A stretch of 64,000 nt of DNA from Phoebastria nigripes (lineage: Eukaryota > Chordata > Aves > Procellariiformes > Diomedeidae): positions 17,202-81,201 of the forward strand of contig JAYKAV010002926.1 of assembly GCA_035582835.1 (NCBI GenBank), read 5' to 3'. Shown in pieces: positions 37,661-48,827 of the stretch. A program made the translations under genes and the position numbers. The notes under the pieces are model-generated. The model saw only the letters and a program-made list of their open reading frames with translations. It did no database searches and had not been told where the DNA came from. Position 1 is the first letter of the stretch; the number at the start of each line of letters is the position of its first letter.

Positions 37661-40600
37661 TTGTACGCAGGGAGCTGTCATATATTTTTAGACAAGTTTT
37701 TAATTAGAAGAAGAATAGCTCCCTCCCTTTAAGAAAAACTGAGATTTTTGTTCTTATTATACGTTTATGACCATGCACCAGAATATTTTTTTTTAATCCT
37801 GTGCCTTTCCAATTTTGCTATTAATATGTCATAAGGAAATCAGGGATTGTGTCCAAATTCCAATTCATGGGAATGGAATTAATATCTCCATTAAAATGAA
37901 AAAGGGGGAGTAATGGGGGGAAGTCTCGGAAGCCCTGGCGGGTGGTAATAGTTGGACTCAGCTCTCCCATCCCGGTGACTCATTCTGGGAATGGATAGTG
38001 CCTCTGTCGTCTTCAGACATTTAACACCTCCCTAACAAGATTTAGCATCAGCTGGGATGTGTGAACAAATAATATTAAGCAACTTGAGACTTCCTAGAAC
38101 ATCTGTCTCTAAGCCGTGTTAGGGCCTGATCCTGTTAGAGGCGGGTGGGAGTTGGAGAGGCTTCGCGTCGGGCTTTTTATTATTAATACCAGCAGTGGGG
38201 AACTTCGGTCACAAGTCATCCCTCCCAGATCATGTTTCCGAAGATGTAAAGAAGAACATAACATTCAGAAGACAGCATCCTGCCAAAAGGAAGAATATTT
38301 TAGGAAGATCTTTCTGACTCTATCCAGATTATGTGTAAATTTAAGTTACTAAGAGAAAATGAGAACCATTTGTTTAAAGTTCAAATCCTGTCTGGCCTTT
38401 ACTAGGCTAGGTTTCAAGCATCCTGTTTTGCCTAATCTCTGCGTCTCAATCCATCACCTTGATGCAACTTCCCCATGAGAGATCTCCATAGCCCTATCCA
38501 AGCAGTCGGACTTGGGAACAAAAACATCAGTGCTGGAGCTCTCTCCTGGCAACTTTAGTGTGTTGTCAAGTGTTTGAGCACAAGCAGAGTATGAGATACC
38601 CCTAAGCTGTGTGGTTTCAAGTATCTCAGGCTGAGTAGGTGTCAGAAAACTGAGTTTAAACCAAACCCTTTTCTCAAACTTTTCTGACTTTTATCTTCAA
38701 GGGAGCCCCATGGGCTGAGTTGGGGCTGTGGATTCCAAAAAGTTTATGGTGCCTCAACTCACTCTTGTAATTTGGCTGTCGTGGCTCTACCACAGTGCAA
38801 ATTTACAGCAGTCCCACCTCGATTGTGTTGAGACAGAAATCCCAAATTCAGGAGTATGTGGGACAGGCTGGAAAGAAGTATTGACTATTCGTTTTTCAAA
38901 AAAACCCAAAATTTTCAACAGTTTTTCTCCTAGATATGGTAAGTAGTTTCCAGATCTGAATTGCATAAAAGCAAGAATTTATATGTAGGTAATAAAATGG
39001 TTCTGAAGGTTAGCTGTTGATTGGGAAAACTTGAGGATACTATAACAAAAACCTAATGGAAGCAGTGTGGTTTCCTGACATTTCCAGCATACTATAATTC
39101 ATTCTGTGTAATTTATAAGCCCTCAATTTATTTTTCAAAGTTCTGAAAGTTCAACATTTCATTGATATATTCCCCATGAAACTTGCCTCGACATATCTTT
39201 GCCTTTTTGATGGGGAGCTCTAAAAGTTAGCCAAACTATAGGCACTGAAGGAAAGTCCATGCTTCTAATAATCCCTACTCCTGCTTTCTGGGGAAAGCCT
39301 TGCCTGTCCTTTTTTTTTTTGGCCATCAGCCCAGATGCACACTCTGTCCTCCCCATAGACCTCCTGTATGGACCTTCGGGGAGGTAGCGGACGTACCACC
39401 CCCCTTAACAAATTACAAGGAGCGTTCTTTTTTTACCAACAGCTCTTAAAGCAACTTTGGTTGGGCACCCACAATGCAGCCACACTCAAAAAGATCGGTC
39501 GGCTATCTTCTGGTGACACTCATGATGACAAGAAGCATGCCCAGCCAGTCAGAGAAGCAGGGTATATGAGAGATACTGATGAAACAACTCACACTCATCA
39601 GACAAGGTCAGAATCAAAAGGAAAATGATTAAGAACCACAGCCGTTGTCAGTCACCTACCAGGTAAAGAGATGAATGTACTCATGAACCTGTTTGCCATT
39701 GCTAATCATTTCTTTTCACAATATATGCCCTCTTTCATTTCACAAATATGAAATCAGGCCTAATTCACTTGAGAAAACCTTTGCTGCAAACATTTTGTCA
39801 AGTTAGATGGTAGCCTGTAGGAACACTGAAATTTTTACAAGCTATGGAGATTTAAGAAGATGAACTGTTGCAGCCTCTCTTGTAGTGATGAGAAGATGGG
39901 ACNATAAATCAGTGGTTTCCACTATCAATTGCCATGCTGAGGGAAAAAACGTCTGTGTTTCTGATGTCATTTTACAAACCAGAAAATGCAAGGGAGGACA
40001 CAGTCCAGTCTAAACGATGAGTTGAGCAGCCATTTGGTAAACTCCAAAAGCCTGCATCTGTGCTGACAGGTGTGGAGTACTTGCGGCCTCCCTCCATGCC
40101 CAGGCTCTTCCTCATCCCTTCATGGAAAACACAGTACGCCTCATGGTGTATCTGCTGTGCACATGCTGGATGACTGATGTTGCTGTAAACACATGTCCAT
40201 CACTCACTGAAACACCTCTCACCCATGGAGCAGCAATAGAGAGGAGAAAGCCTTTTGATCACTCATGAGCACCCTCATCTCACGCCATCAGCCCACAAAT
40301 GAGGCTGATGGATTTACCTACCCCATGGGCCTGCTGAAATGCTTTTCATGGACTTAGAGGACTTTGAGGTCCTGAATGCTACTGACCATTGCTGATAATC
40401 ACTGAGTGATTACTGAGATGGGTGAGGTTTTCCTGAAAGCCCTGACCCCTGAAGTCATCTGGTTACATGAGGATCTCAGTTTCATTTTAAAAGAAAAGAT
40501 TTCTAGCCCTGGTAGGTGCAGAAAAGTCCTCAAGATGTGGTATCTAAGGGCTCCAAACACAGTATCCAAAACAAAGAAATGAAATTATATACTTTTAAAA

Positions 40601-43219
40601 ATCTTATTATTTTACAATCAGTCTTACGATTCATTTTTGAAACTCCTGACATTTTACGCTCGGGAGTGGAAGTATCTGCTCCTTGACCTTAGAAAAGGCT
40701 TGTAATAATGACAAGTTATTTCATTAAGATATAGCAGCCATTGTACTACAGCAGCCACCTCTAAAATCTTTTCAATTGCCTGAGGTAACTAAATAACGAT
40801 ACTTCATTATTCACAGGTTGCTTAAGTATTCTCTATATTAAGTGCAGGGAAGTTTAGATAACATCTAATTGCAAAGAGAAGCACTGGAACGTTTTTGAGG
40901 GTGGCAACTGCATACCTAAATGACATTTATTTATTTACAAGTGCTTAAGACATGCCTTTCACTTATCCTAGGCAGACACAGAGCCTTGAAATCAAAACTC
41001 ATGCAATATCGCTTGGCCCAGTGCCTATACTTGGAAGAACTTTTTCAGCACACCCAAACTAAGATACTCCTTTCCCAGTTTCTATCACTTAATCATCCTT
41101 CTTCTGCAGAATCATCCACCACCCAGAGTAAAAAACTGGGATAAGCAGAGAAATCCTTGCTTAACTACTNGGCTGCAGATGATTTTATTAAACGTTACCA
41201 AAATAATAAGAAGAAATAAAAATTAATTCCCTGAGTTCTGTCTGCCATGATTAATTTCAGAGCTAATTTTTCCCCAGCTGTATAAAACTCTGAATATGGG
41301 GATTCTTGACTGAAACACTGACACAACCATAGCAATGGCAATGAGGCTGTGATGTAGCAACATTATGAGCAAGGAAATGAGGTAGCCCACAACTTACTGT
41401 CGAGAATCCTTAGCNAAACTCTGTGGCCACAAGACATAGCTTCAGAATTAACACTTATAGGACGGGAAAGCATGTTACGGTCATTGAGCTGGGATGACCC
41501 ACTAAATACAAGCCATAGAATCAGTGATTTCTGTGCCTTCTATCACACTTGATGCTTAGCTGGATTTTTTCAGTGGATAACGTGCTAATACAGGCAAGGC
41601 CATACCCACAAAGTTCTCTGTTATCCCACCCCTATTACACAAATAGGTTTGCGGCCTCTTTCAAAAAAGCATCCAACAATGCCTTTTAAAAATGTCTTCC
41701 CTTCCCCCAACCCCAGAGCAGCATATATCAAAAGAAGCTTTTCAATACTGCAACCCTAACCCTCTCTCTTAGAAACAGGCACTTTGTGTTTTAGATAAGC
41801 TGGACCATATTTGGCATTGTTCCAGCCCTGTTTGGAATATGCACATTTAGCGGTAGTTTGTTAAGTATAGAAATCTTTACCATTGCTCATTTTCGGTAAG
41901 GCACCTTTCCAAGGGAAGGGAGTTTGCGCTGCTCCCTGCCCATTTACAAGGAGCCAGGGAGCGCTGTGTTCAGCGGCATACAAAGCAAAGCCTTTTGCTT
42001 CAGGCAGGCACACACACATGATTCCAATATCCTCACTGAATTTGGAAGCCACGGCTGCTACTTTAGACCACAGCAACTGAAAACACCCCAGGGGGAGAGC
42101 AAGCAAGAGGCTGAGATACTATACATAGAGCCATGACAANAGCGTGGTTCAGAGCCCCGCTGCAACCAGCAGCCATCAGTGCAGCACATCATATGGCACT
42201 GGGAGAGCTCTCTGAGGCAAGTGGACACGCAATGAATAAAAAGAAAATGAAAGCAGCCTAGTTCTCATCAAGAGGAGCAATAAGGAGAAGAAGCCATGGG
42301 AGAGGGCTGCTCTTATCAAATGATTCACTCCGGACAGGAAAGTGATACTTGTCCGTAAAGGCAGCAGTANAGGAGATTTACACTGCTGAGCCGCTGGTTC
42401 ACAAAAATGCCCCCATAGCACAGAGAAAACACGTAGCTAGTTGCAGAATCAGTCTCTTAACAAGTAAGGACAAATAAGGGTAGCACCAGAGCATCCTTTC
42501 CTACTTATCACCTCTCCTTCTCCAGACCTTACTGACTTCTGTGGAACCTCTCTGCTCCGTTCATTTGGTGTCTTTGCTAAACCATTCAGTGATATTGCAG
42601 GGAGAGAAGAGTCTACATCATCAGGATGCGTTTGGGCAAGCCCAACGTGAGCTTGTTTGGCCTGATTCTCTGTAAAACACTAAATGTACTGAAAGTTCTT
42701 CAAAACAGTTGTGCACTTTATTCATATCCAAGAGCGTATGGCTTCAATAAATTCTGCTTCGGAGCGCTTTTTGGTGTGCTGTGGGTCTGAGAATTCTCTG
42801 TGGTTTGTGGTCACTTGTTTTTCTAATATTTTGGTCAGTGTCCAATCTCACTAGTGTTGCTGGCTATACCCATGTAATTTCTGCTAGAATTGAATTTTCC
42901 ACACAGTGCAACTTTATAGCCCTCTGGTGTTCCCTGACACATGAAGAGAGGTTACCGCCAGTTTGACCAACTTCTGCGTATTCATGCTTTCAAGTAAGAG
43001 GCAGAATAACATTAACTGAGTCTCTTCAAAGTCCTGTAAAAGTGCCTTAGAGTGCTTTAGTCTTCCCAACAGGAAACATATTTTATCACCTCCTCCTTTT
43101 CGACAGCANATGTTTCCTAAGGTGTGGTGGAGCTTAGAGGGAAAGTCGGGACATGACAGTTTACAATCCCATCAATCAAGAGCCTCATTTTAAGGGACGT
43201 AACTACAGTTCATCAAACA
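37661..43219. other. Unassigned non-coding sequence
   Basis: Mostly AT-rich with many stops in all frames. Two telomere-like CCCTAA units near 41,753 are too few to matter. Ambiguous bases at 39,903, 41,170, 41,415, 42,140, 42,370 and 43,110 mark uncertain calls. No gene is recognised. Confidence 0.55.
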
Positions 43220-43900
43220 CCAAAGGCCTTCCTCTGAAGGATGCTGGGCGGAGGGGTAGCAGGCAGGGCTGTGGCGGGCGGGGCTGCGCATGGGGGGCCC
43301 CNTCACCCCCATGTCACNGTGCCACCACCCGGCAACGCAGCAGTCACAATGCCCNGGGGCAGGATAAAACGGAGCATCCTCCCGTGTCCTGCTGCCAGAG
43401 CTGGCCCAGGGGCAGCCNNAAGACATCCGAGAGGAGGTCCTTCAGGAGCCGGTGGAATTACTTGGAGGGGGCTGAGGGAGGAAGACGGGAGGCGGGANGA
43501 GGCTGCTGGAGGTTCTCCACTGTAAGGCCAGCTCCCGGCAGGGCAACCTTCAAAGCTCATCTGAGGGACGGAAATCCTTTTCAGCTGGATAGCCGTGGCA
43601 AGACCAAGGGAATGCCTCCTTGAGGAGCACTGCAGAGCTCGCCGTCCTCATCCCCTGNGGAGCCAGGGGCAGAAGCCATAAGAAATGGGATGCTATGCTT
43701 TGGAGCACCCACTGGTGCCCTGCCAGGCGCAGGAAGGATTCTTGCCCCCAAGGTCCATCAGGCCTGGGGCGTGTGGCCACTCTCAGAAGCCCCTGAGATG
43801 GCTCCAGGTTGAGGAAGAATAGGGCTTGGGCATCTCCTGGGAGGTGTGACCAGCCTGTGGGACGAGGGGGCAGGTCTTGCTCACATGCTCAGGGAATAGC
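43220..43900. promoter_or_regulatory. GC/CpG-rich block with a GC box (possible CpG island)
   Basis: Base composition rises sharply compared with the AT-rich flanks. A consensus GC box (GGGCGGGGC, 43,276-43,284) sits in a run of GGGCGG-like motifs. Several overlapping open frames cover the block, as expected for GC-rich DNA, and none contains a recognised domain. Ambiguous bases are frequent. It could be a CpG island with promoter activity, or simply a GC-rich repeat continuous with the tandem units that follow. The sequence alone does not decide. Confidence 0.3.
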
Positions 43901-44262
43901 CGATCGCCAGCGCTGGGGTCAGGAAGGAATTTTCCCCCGGGGCAGANTGGCACTGNTCCCCGGGGGTTTTTTGCCTTCCTCTGCAGCACTGAGCACGGCC
44001 CCTCGCCAGGGCTCCTTTGGGCCATTTTGGCTAGGTGCCTGCTGCTCCTGCTCCACGAAGGTGGCCCTCGTGCCCTGCGTCCGGGGGGAGGAAGCTTTCT
44101 AGACTCCCAGGGCGGGCCCCAAGGGTGGCCCCCGGGGCTTGCTTCTTGTCCTCTGTAGCATCGAGCACAGCCCCTTGCCAGGGCTCCTCTGGGCCCTTTC
44201 GGCTCCGTTCTTGCCTGCTGCTCTTGCACCTCNAAGGCACCACTCGTGCCCTGGCTCTCTCT
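43901..44262. repeat. Imperfect tandem duplication, unit about 174 bp
   Basis: Two adjacent units share the order GCACTGAGCACGGCCCC / GCATCGAGCACAGCCCC, CGCCAGGGCTCCTTTGGGCC / TGCCAGGGCTCCTCTGGGCC, CCTGCTGCTCCTG / CCTGCTGCTCTTG and CTCGTGCCCTG. The offsets are 173 bp (43,985 to 44,158) and 176 bp (44,068 to 44,244). The first unit starts with 'GGTCAGGAAGGAATTTTCCC' and 'GGGGGTTTTTTGCCTTCCTC', a motif I have seen in repeats of other reptile genomes but cannot assign to a family. Weaker related pieces occur at about 43,729 and 44,322, so the array may have three or four degenerate units. Confidence 0.7.
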
Positions 44263-44572
44263 GCATCTCTTGCCCGTTGCACGTTTGGAGCGGGAGCGAG
44301 CTCTGCTCTTCCCTTGGCTCCGTTTCCCCCGGGGTTCTTGCCTGTGCAAAACAGCCTGTGCTTGGAAGGGCTCCAGGCTTGCTGCACCATCCGGAGCTGC
44401 CGCTTTTCAGCTCTCCCTGCATGCAGTACAAGCGCAGGGCAGGCACGAGAGCGCTTTTCATGCATCCAAGAAGCCAAGAAGCACAGTGGCAGAGCAAGTT
44501 TTGGAAGGCAACAAGTGTGCTTGTCGTCGCTACCTGTCAGCCTTTGGAAAATACCCCACGGGACCACACACC
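44263..44572. other. GC-rich sequence between tandem units and TTC array
   Basis: No gene is recognised. A degenerate partial third unit may lie at 44,300-44,350 (TTTCCCCCGGGGTTCTTGCC). Confidence 0.4.
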
Positions 44573-44704
44573 TCTTCTTCTTCTTCTTGTTCTTCTTCTT
44601 GTTCTTCTTCTTGTTCTTCTTCTTGTTCTTCTTGTTCTTGTTCTTGTTCTTGTTCTTCTTCTTCTTCTTCTTCTTCTTCTTCTTCTTCTTCTTCTTCTTC
44701 TTTT
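44573..44704. repeat. Long (TTC)n / (TTCTTCTTCTTG)n array
   Basis: About 130 bp of pyrimidine-strand TTC repeats. The left half has a higher-order pattern of TTG interruptions every 6 to 12 bases, and the right half is nearly pure TTC. The complementary strand is a GAA-type purine tract. Open frames across it (poly-Glu, poly-Lys, poly-Ser or poly-Leu) are artefacts of the repeat. Confidence 0.95.
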
Positions 44705-44920
44705 GTGTGTGGTCGGTCCTGATCCTCATTCTTCACCTTCTCACTCTTCAGGAAACAGGGACTGCTTGGCCTGTATTCCTNCTGCTACTTCCTGCNGCNC
44801 TGTGGCTTGCCTTTGCCAAACTGCAAGNGATGTTTCTTCAAGCTAAACTGAAGAATGCATCAGCCTGCTCCTGGCTACATATGCGCATTGTGTTAATGCT
44901 TGTGAGCATTAAGATTCAGA

Positions 44921-44970
44921 AAAACAAAATAAAACAAAATAAAACAAAATAAAACAAAATAAAATAAAAT
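44921..44970. repeat. (AAAACAAAAT)n repeat
   Basis: Four perfect 10-bp units followed by two AAAAT units. It is a simple sequence array without a neighbouring SINE or LINE body. Confidence 0.9.
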
Positions 44971-45334
44971 CCCATTTCCACTTGTAACCTTTTTGTTATG
45001 TGTCCTTGAAAGTGGTTTTGGAGGTGAAGAACCACAGTCTTATCGTTACTCAACTCATGGTGAGCATAGGGAATAGAACAGAATAGTTATGCTACGTTCT
45101 GCCTGGAGTTCTGCCTGACAAGCCCTGACCTAGGCCTGAGGGCCCCACCCAGGAGAGCAGCTCTCTGCAGTGCAGGTCCCCGGCCCGTCCAGGAGACNGG
45201 GGCAGAGACGGGCACACCTACAGCATCGCTCAGGCAGGGACTGAAGGCCCCAGGCGGAGCTGAGACACCTCCCCTGGGCCCTCGGCAGGAGACGGTGGGG
45301 GTGGGGGTCCCAGGGGAGGCCGGTCCCAGCCATT
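44971..45334. other. Unassigned sequence bordering the assembly gap
   Basis: Becomes GC-rich from 45,120 to the gap (45,335). No gene is recognised. Confidence 0.5.
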
Positions 45335-45783
45335 NNNNNNNNNNNNNNNNNNNNNNNNNNNNNNNNNNNNNNNNNNNNNNNNNNNNNNNNNNNNNNNNNN
45401 NNNNNNNNNNNNNNNNNNNNNNNNNNNNNNNNNNNNNNNNNNNNNNNNNNNNNNNNNNNNNNNNNNNNNNNNNNNNNNNNNNNNNNNNNNNNNNNNNNNN
45501 NNNNNNNNNNNNNNNNNNNNNNNNNNNNNNNNNNNNNNNNNNNNNNNNNNNNNNNNNNNNNNNNNNNNNNNNNNNNNNNNNNNNNNNNNNNNNNNNNNNN
45601 NNNNNNNNNNNNNNNNNNNNNNNNNNNNNNNNNNNNNNNNNNNNNNNNNNNNNNNNNNNNNNNNNNNNNNNNNNNNNNNNNNNNNNNNNNNNNNNNNNNN
45701 NNNNNNNNNNNNNNNNNNNNNNNNNNNNNNNNNNNNNNNNNNNNNNNNNNNNNNNNNNNNNNNNNNNNNNNNNNNNNNNNNNN
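45335..45783. other. Assembly gap (449 N)
   Basis: A continuous run of 449 unknown bases. Translations spanning it are meaningless. Confidence 0.99.
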
Positions 45784-46044
45784 CACAGAAGACTTTCAAA
45801 AACTGCACTTCACACTTGCTTTTTGCAAATTTGTGNAGATGGTCCAATTCTCTCGAGACGATCCACAGCTCTCACCCCCATCNGAAGGTACATGCCTCCT
45901 TCCCACAACGTGACAGAGCCAATGCCNAGGNTGGGACATGACTGCCCATTCAGTGCCTTCTGCTAGTGCAGGGCTGGGAAGAAATGTCATCTGAGATTTC
46001 CTCAGCATGTACTGGTAGGGAAAGAAGGAGGTAGGAAGAAAAAT

Positions 46045-46560
46045 AGAACAGAACAGAATAGAATAGAATAGAATAGTTCAGCTGGAAGGGACCTACAATG
46101 ATCATCTAGTCCAACTGCCTGACCACTTCAGGGCTGACCAAAAGTTAAAGCATGGNATTAAGAGTGTTGTCCAAATAAATGCCTCTTAAACACTGACCGG
46201 CATGGGGCATTGACCACCCTGCTAGGAAACCTGTTCCAGGGTTTGACCACCCTCTCNGTAAAGAAATGCTTCTTCATGTCAAGTCCAAACCTCCCCTGAG
46301 GGACACAGCTTTGAGCCCTGGCGCTGGATCCCAGGGAGAAGAGATCAGCACCNCNCTCTCCACTTCCCCTCCTCAGGAAGCTGCAGAGAGCAGCGAGGTC
46401 GCCCCTCGGCCTCCTGCTCTCCAAACTGGACAAACCCAGAGTCCTCAGCCGCTCCTCAGAGGACNTGCCTTCCAGCCCCTTCAGCACCTTTGTTGCACTC
46501 CTCTGGATGCATTCAAGTACCTTAACATCCTTTTTAAATTGTGGAGCTCAATCCCCCACA
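46045..46560 (-). mobile_element. CR1 LINE fragment, minus strand
   Basis: Starts on the plus strand with a pentamer run (GAATA/GAACA, 46,046-46,076) replacing the usual CR1 terminal octamers. Then come 'CAGCTGGAAGGGACCTACAA' and 'TGATCATCTAGTCCAACTGC'. The coding part, read on the minus strand, keeps an open frame (46,158-46,487) with 'SSEERLRTLGLSSLESRRPR', 'GRFGLDMKKHFF' and 'RVVKPWNRFPSRVVNAP', the C-terminal ORF2 signature. Several ambiguous bases occur. It is a different, more GC-rich CR1 subfamily than the 15 kb copy, with a longer 3' UTR. Confidence 0.9.
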
Positions 46561-47909
46561 GTACGGGAATGCAATTAGTATAACTATAGCTAATTATTTC
46601 AGGATGTGCTATTTCAGCATTCATTTGCCTTGTGCAGCCCTTTGCAAAGAGGAAAGCATGGTCTTAAAATGCACTGGCTACCAGTTCATTTTCAAGCGTA
46701 ACTCAAAGCACAGGTTTTAGCTTCTAAATCCCATGTCGTTTGAAATCCTTGCTACTTAAAGACTCTCTTTTTCCTCAGAGCCCTCTGGCCAGGGGGCCCT
46801 CAGGGCAAGGGAATTTGTCTCTAGCCTCCTTCTGCCTCCTGATCTCTGAGATCCACATTTGGACACATGCAAGGACCTGTCTTGTCACACTGAGCTTGCN
46901 TCAAAANGNTGAGATTCTTTAACTGAACAGACAGAGCCTGGCAGCTTTCCGCACTCATTGCACCAGTTTTGCAAACTCATTACCATGTGTGTGCTAGAAG
47001 ACTGGTTTTCATAGTTTCTTTTATTAATTAAAAAAAGAGTTCCTTTGTATCTGAATGACNTCGTCAGTAATNTCATCACACCGACATTCTCAGGTGGTTT
47101 CAGGTGGGCGTATAAAAAGCAANATCTTNAGTCCTTCTTTGCAGCTCTCTTCCAGGTGTGTAGGGCCTCTGAAAGAGAGGCAGTTGCCTTTTAGNGTCGG
47201 ATGGCCACCTGGCCAGCCACCTCCTTACCCATCTCAGCATTACCAGCAACAGCCTTCCTCTTCATGAAATGCCTGCAGAATTCATTTCAAAAATGAGCAG
47301 CAGCCTTTATTCACACTCCTGGAGAGTAAAGCATATCCCCACAGAGAGCAGTGCCACAAACTGCATCGCACTGAGCCACCGGTGTCTCGTCTCTTGTGGC
47401 TTTTTCAGTGCCTGGGCTGATTTGGCACTTTCTCCAATGAAACTTCCAAAATGGAAGCTCAGTTAATGCCAGCTGTGGTTATTTTCTTCCCTAGGAGGCA
47501 GACATCTGTTTTGAAAGTGACTGGACTGACACCACCAGCTTCATGCGCAGAGCCCACCCACACAGCCCGTCCGTTGCCCAGCCAGCCGGTGGAGGGCTGG
47601 ATCTGCTGGTCGTGGACTCCAGCAGGCTCCTGAGGGGTGAAAGCCCCCTTAACACATCTCTCAGGCTCCACCCTTCATGCTTTGCTCTCATCAGCTGTAT
47701 GAAAGAGTGAAGTTCATGGTCCGGTCTTTTGAGTTTAGATTGCAGAAAAGCATCGGTCAAGAAACGTAGGTTTCCTTGTCCACATCATATTCTGGATTTC
47801 ATGGCATCCATGAGCCAGAAGAAGCTCTGTCTCGTGGTATAGTTCTACGGCCCCCATCCTCCCTACCAGCTGAAGCTCTGACAGAAGAGATATCCCCTAC
47901 ATCAGTAAA
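46561..47909. other. Unassigned sequence
   Basis: No gene is recognised with confidence. Ambiguous bases are frequent between 46.9 and 47.2 kb. A 216-base open frame that starts exactly after an acceptor-like site at 47,494 is discussed under findings. Confidence 0.5.
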
Positions 47910-48270
47910 CCCTGTGTGAAGAACTGCAGGGTAGAAACAGGTGACACAACGTCAGGTGGAGCGCTATGAGNTTCTGCTCCAGTTTGGAAACATCGGAGTA
48001 GGCAAACGTTCCTGGAGGCATGAGTAGATGACAGGGTGACTGTGAGCCATGAATGTGATAGGGGCAAATGCATTCTTGTGCGTCAGGCAGGAAAGGCAAG
48101 CAGTGTGCAAAGCCCTGGTGAGAACTCACCTGTACCACTGTGGACATTTCTCATTCCTCAGGTTCAAGAAAGACAAATTCCATCTGGGATGAAGGCAAAC
48201 AAAGACTAAGCAGTTGACTAGGGGCATGGAGGGCCTACAGAAGAAGATGACGACTGGAAGGANCAAGACA
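47910..48270 (+). mobile_element. CR1 LINE internal fragment, plus strand
   Basis: Shows the CR1 ORF2 region just after the RT core: 'GATAGGGGCAAATGCATTCT' (for KANAILG-like), 'CAAAGCCCTGGTGAGAACTC' and 'ACCTGTACCACTGTGGACAT' (for ALVRPHLEYC-like), 'GTTCAAGAAAGACAAATTCC', and 'GGGGCATGGAGGGCCTACAG'. The frame is broken and both ends are truncated; there is no 3' terminus. It is old and diverged. Confidence 0.75.
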
Positions 48271-48827
48271 AAGGCTGAGAGGGCTGCCATCACTTTCAAG
48301 AAAGGTATCAAGGATGAAGGCCAAAGAAGGGAGAGCGCTGTTGAAGTGGAAGGAAAAACATGGTCAAGAACACAAAACAGTTCAGGACGCCTTTCCAAGA
48401 AGACGACCTCACCATAAACAGCAGAGTAGCAAATGCCACTTGATGTCCCTTCATGCATTGGTAAGGAATGGTGAGGAAAGCACGCATGCTTTCTATGTCT
48501 CTGCAAAGTTCATGCAGAGGGAACCAAAACCCTTTCTTTCACCTCTGGCATCGCCACAACAAAATGAATGTATATTGTATAAATCCCCTTATTTACAGAG
48601 TGAATGTACATATAAATTTTGGCACCAATGTATAAGATGACAAGAATAGTATATTCCTTACTCTTTCAGGACTCAAAATACTAAATCCTAAAGGAAAAAG
48701 ACGTTTGCCAGGGTTTAAGATAAGGTCTGAACATCTTCCCACAAAGTGAGGTAGGCAAATAACTCTCAGAAAGGTTAAAGTCACAAATGAGCTGTGGAAA
48801 TTTTTACCCCAGGGCTGAAGTGCATTA
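48271..48827. other. Unassigned sequence
   Basis: No gene is recognised. It lies between a CR1 relic and the solo LTR. Confidence 0.5.

Noticed and set aside
38690..38943. Possible exon between TTTTATCTTCAAG (38,701) and ATG/GTAAGT (38,937)
   Set aside because: The acceptor is weak, and the segment lacks CpG retention and any recognisable peptide; such pairs arise by chance in 64 kb.
41745..41775. Telomere-like CCCTAA units
   Set aside because: Only two units (AACCCTAACCCT); not an interstitial telomeric array.
43783..44349. 188-codon minus-strand frame rich in Arg, Ser and Gly
   Set aside because: Overlaps the tandem duplication and other frames on both strands; composition reflects GC-rich DNA.
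44031..44952. Long open frames on both strands (158-305 codons) over the GC-rich block and TTC array
   Set aside because: They consist of repeat translation (poly-Ser, poly-Leu, poly-Glu, poly-Lys) and GC-rich stop-free DNA in several frames at once; no domain is visible.
45130..45966. Open frames of 205-223 codons on both strands
   Set aside because: Most of each frame is the 449-base run of N; translation is meaningless.
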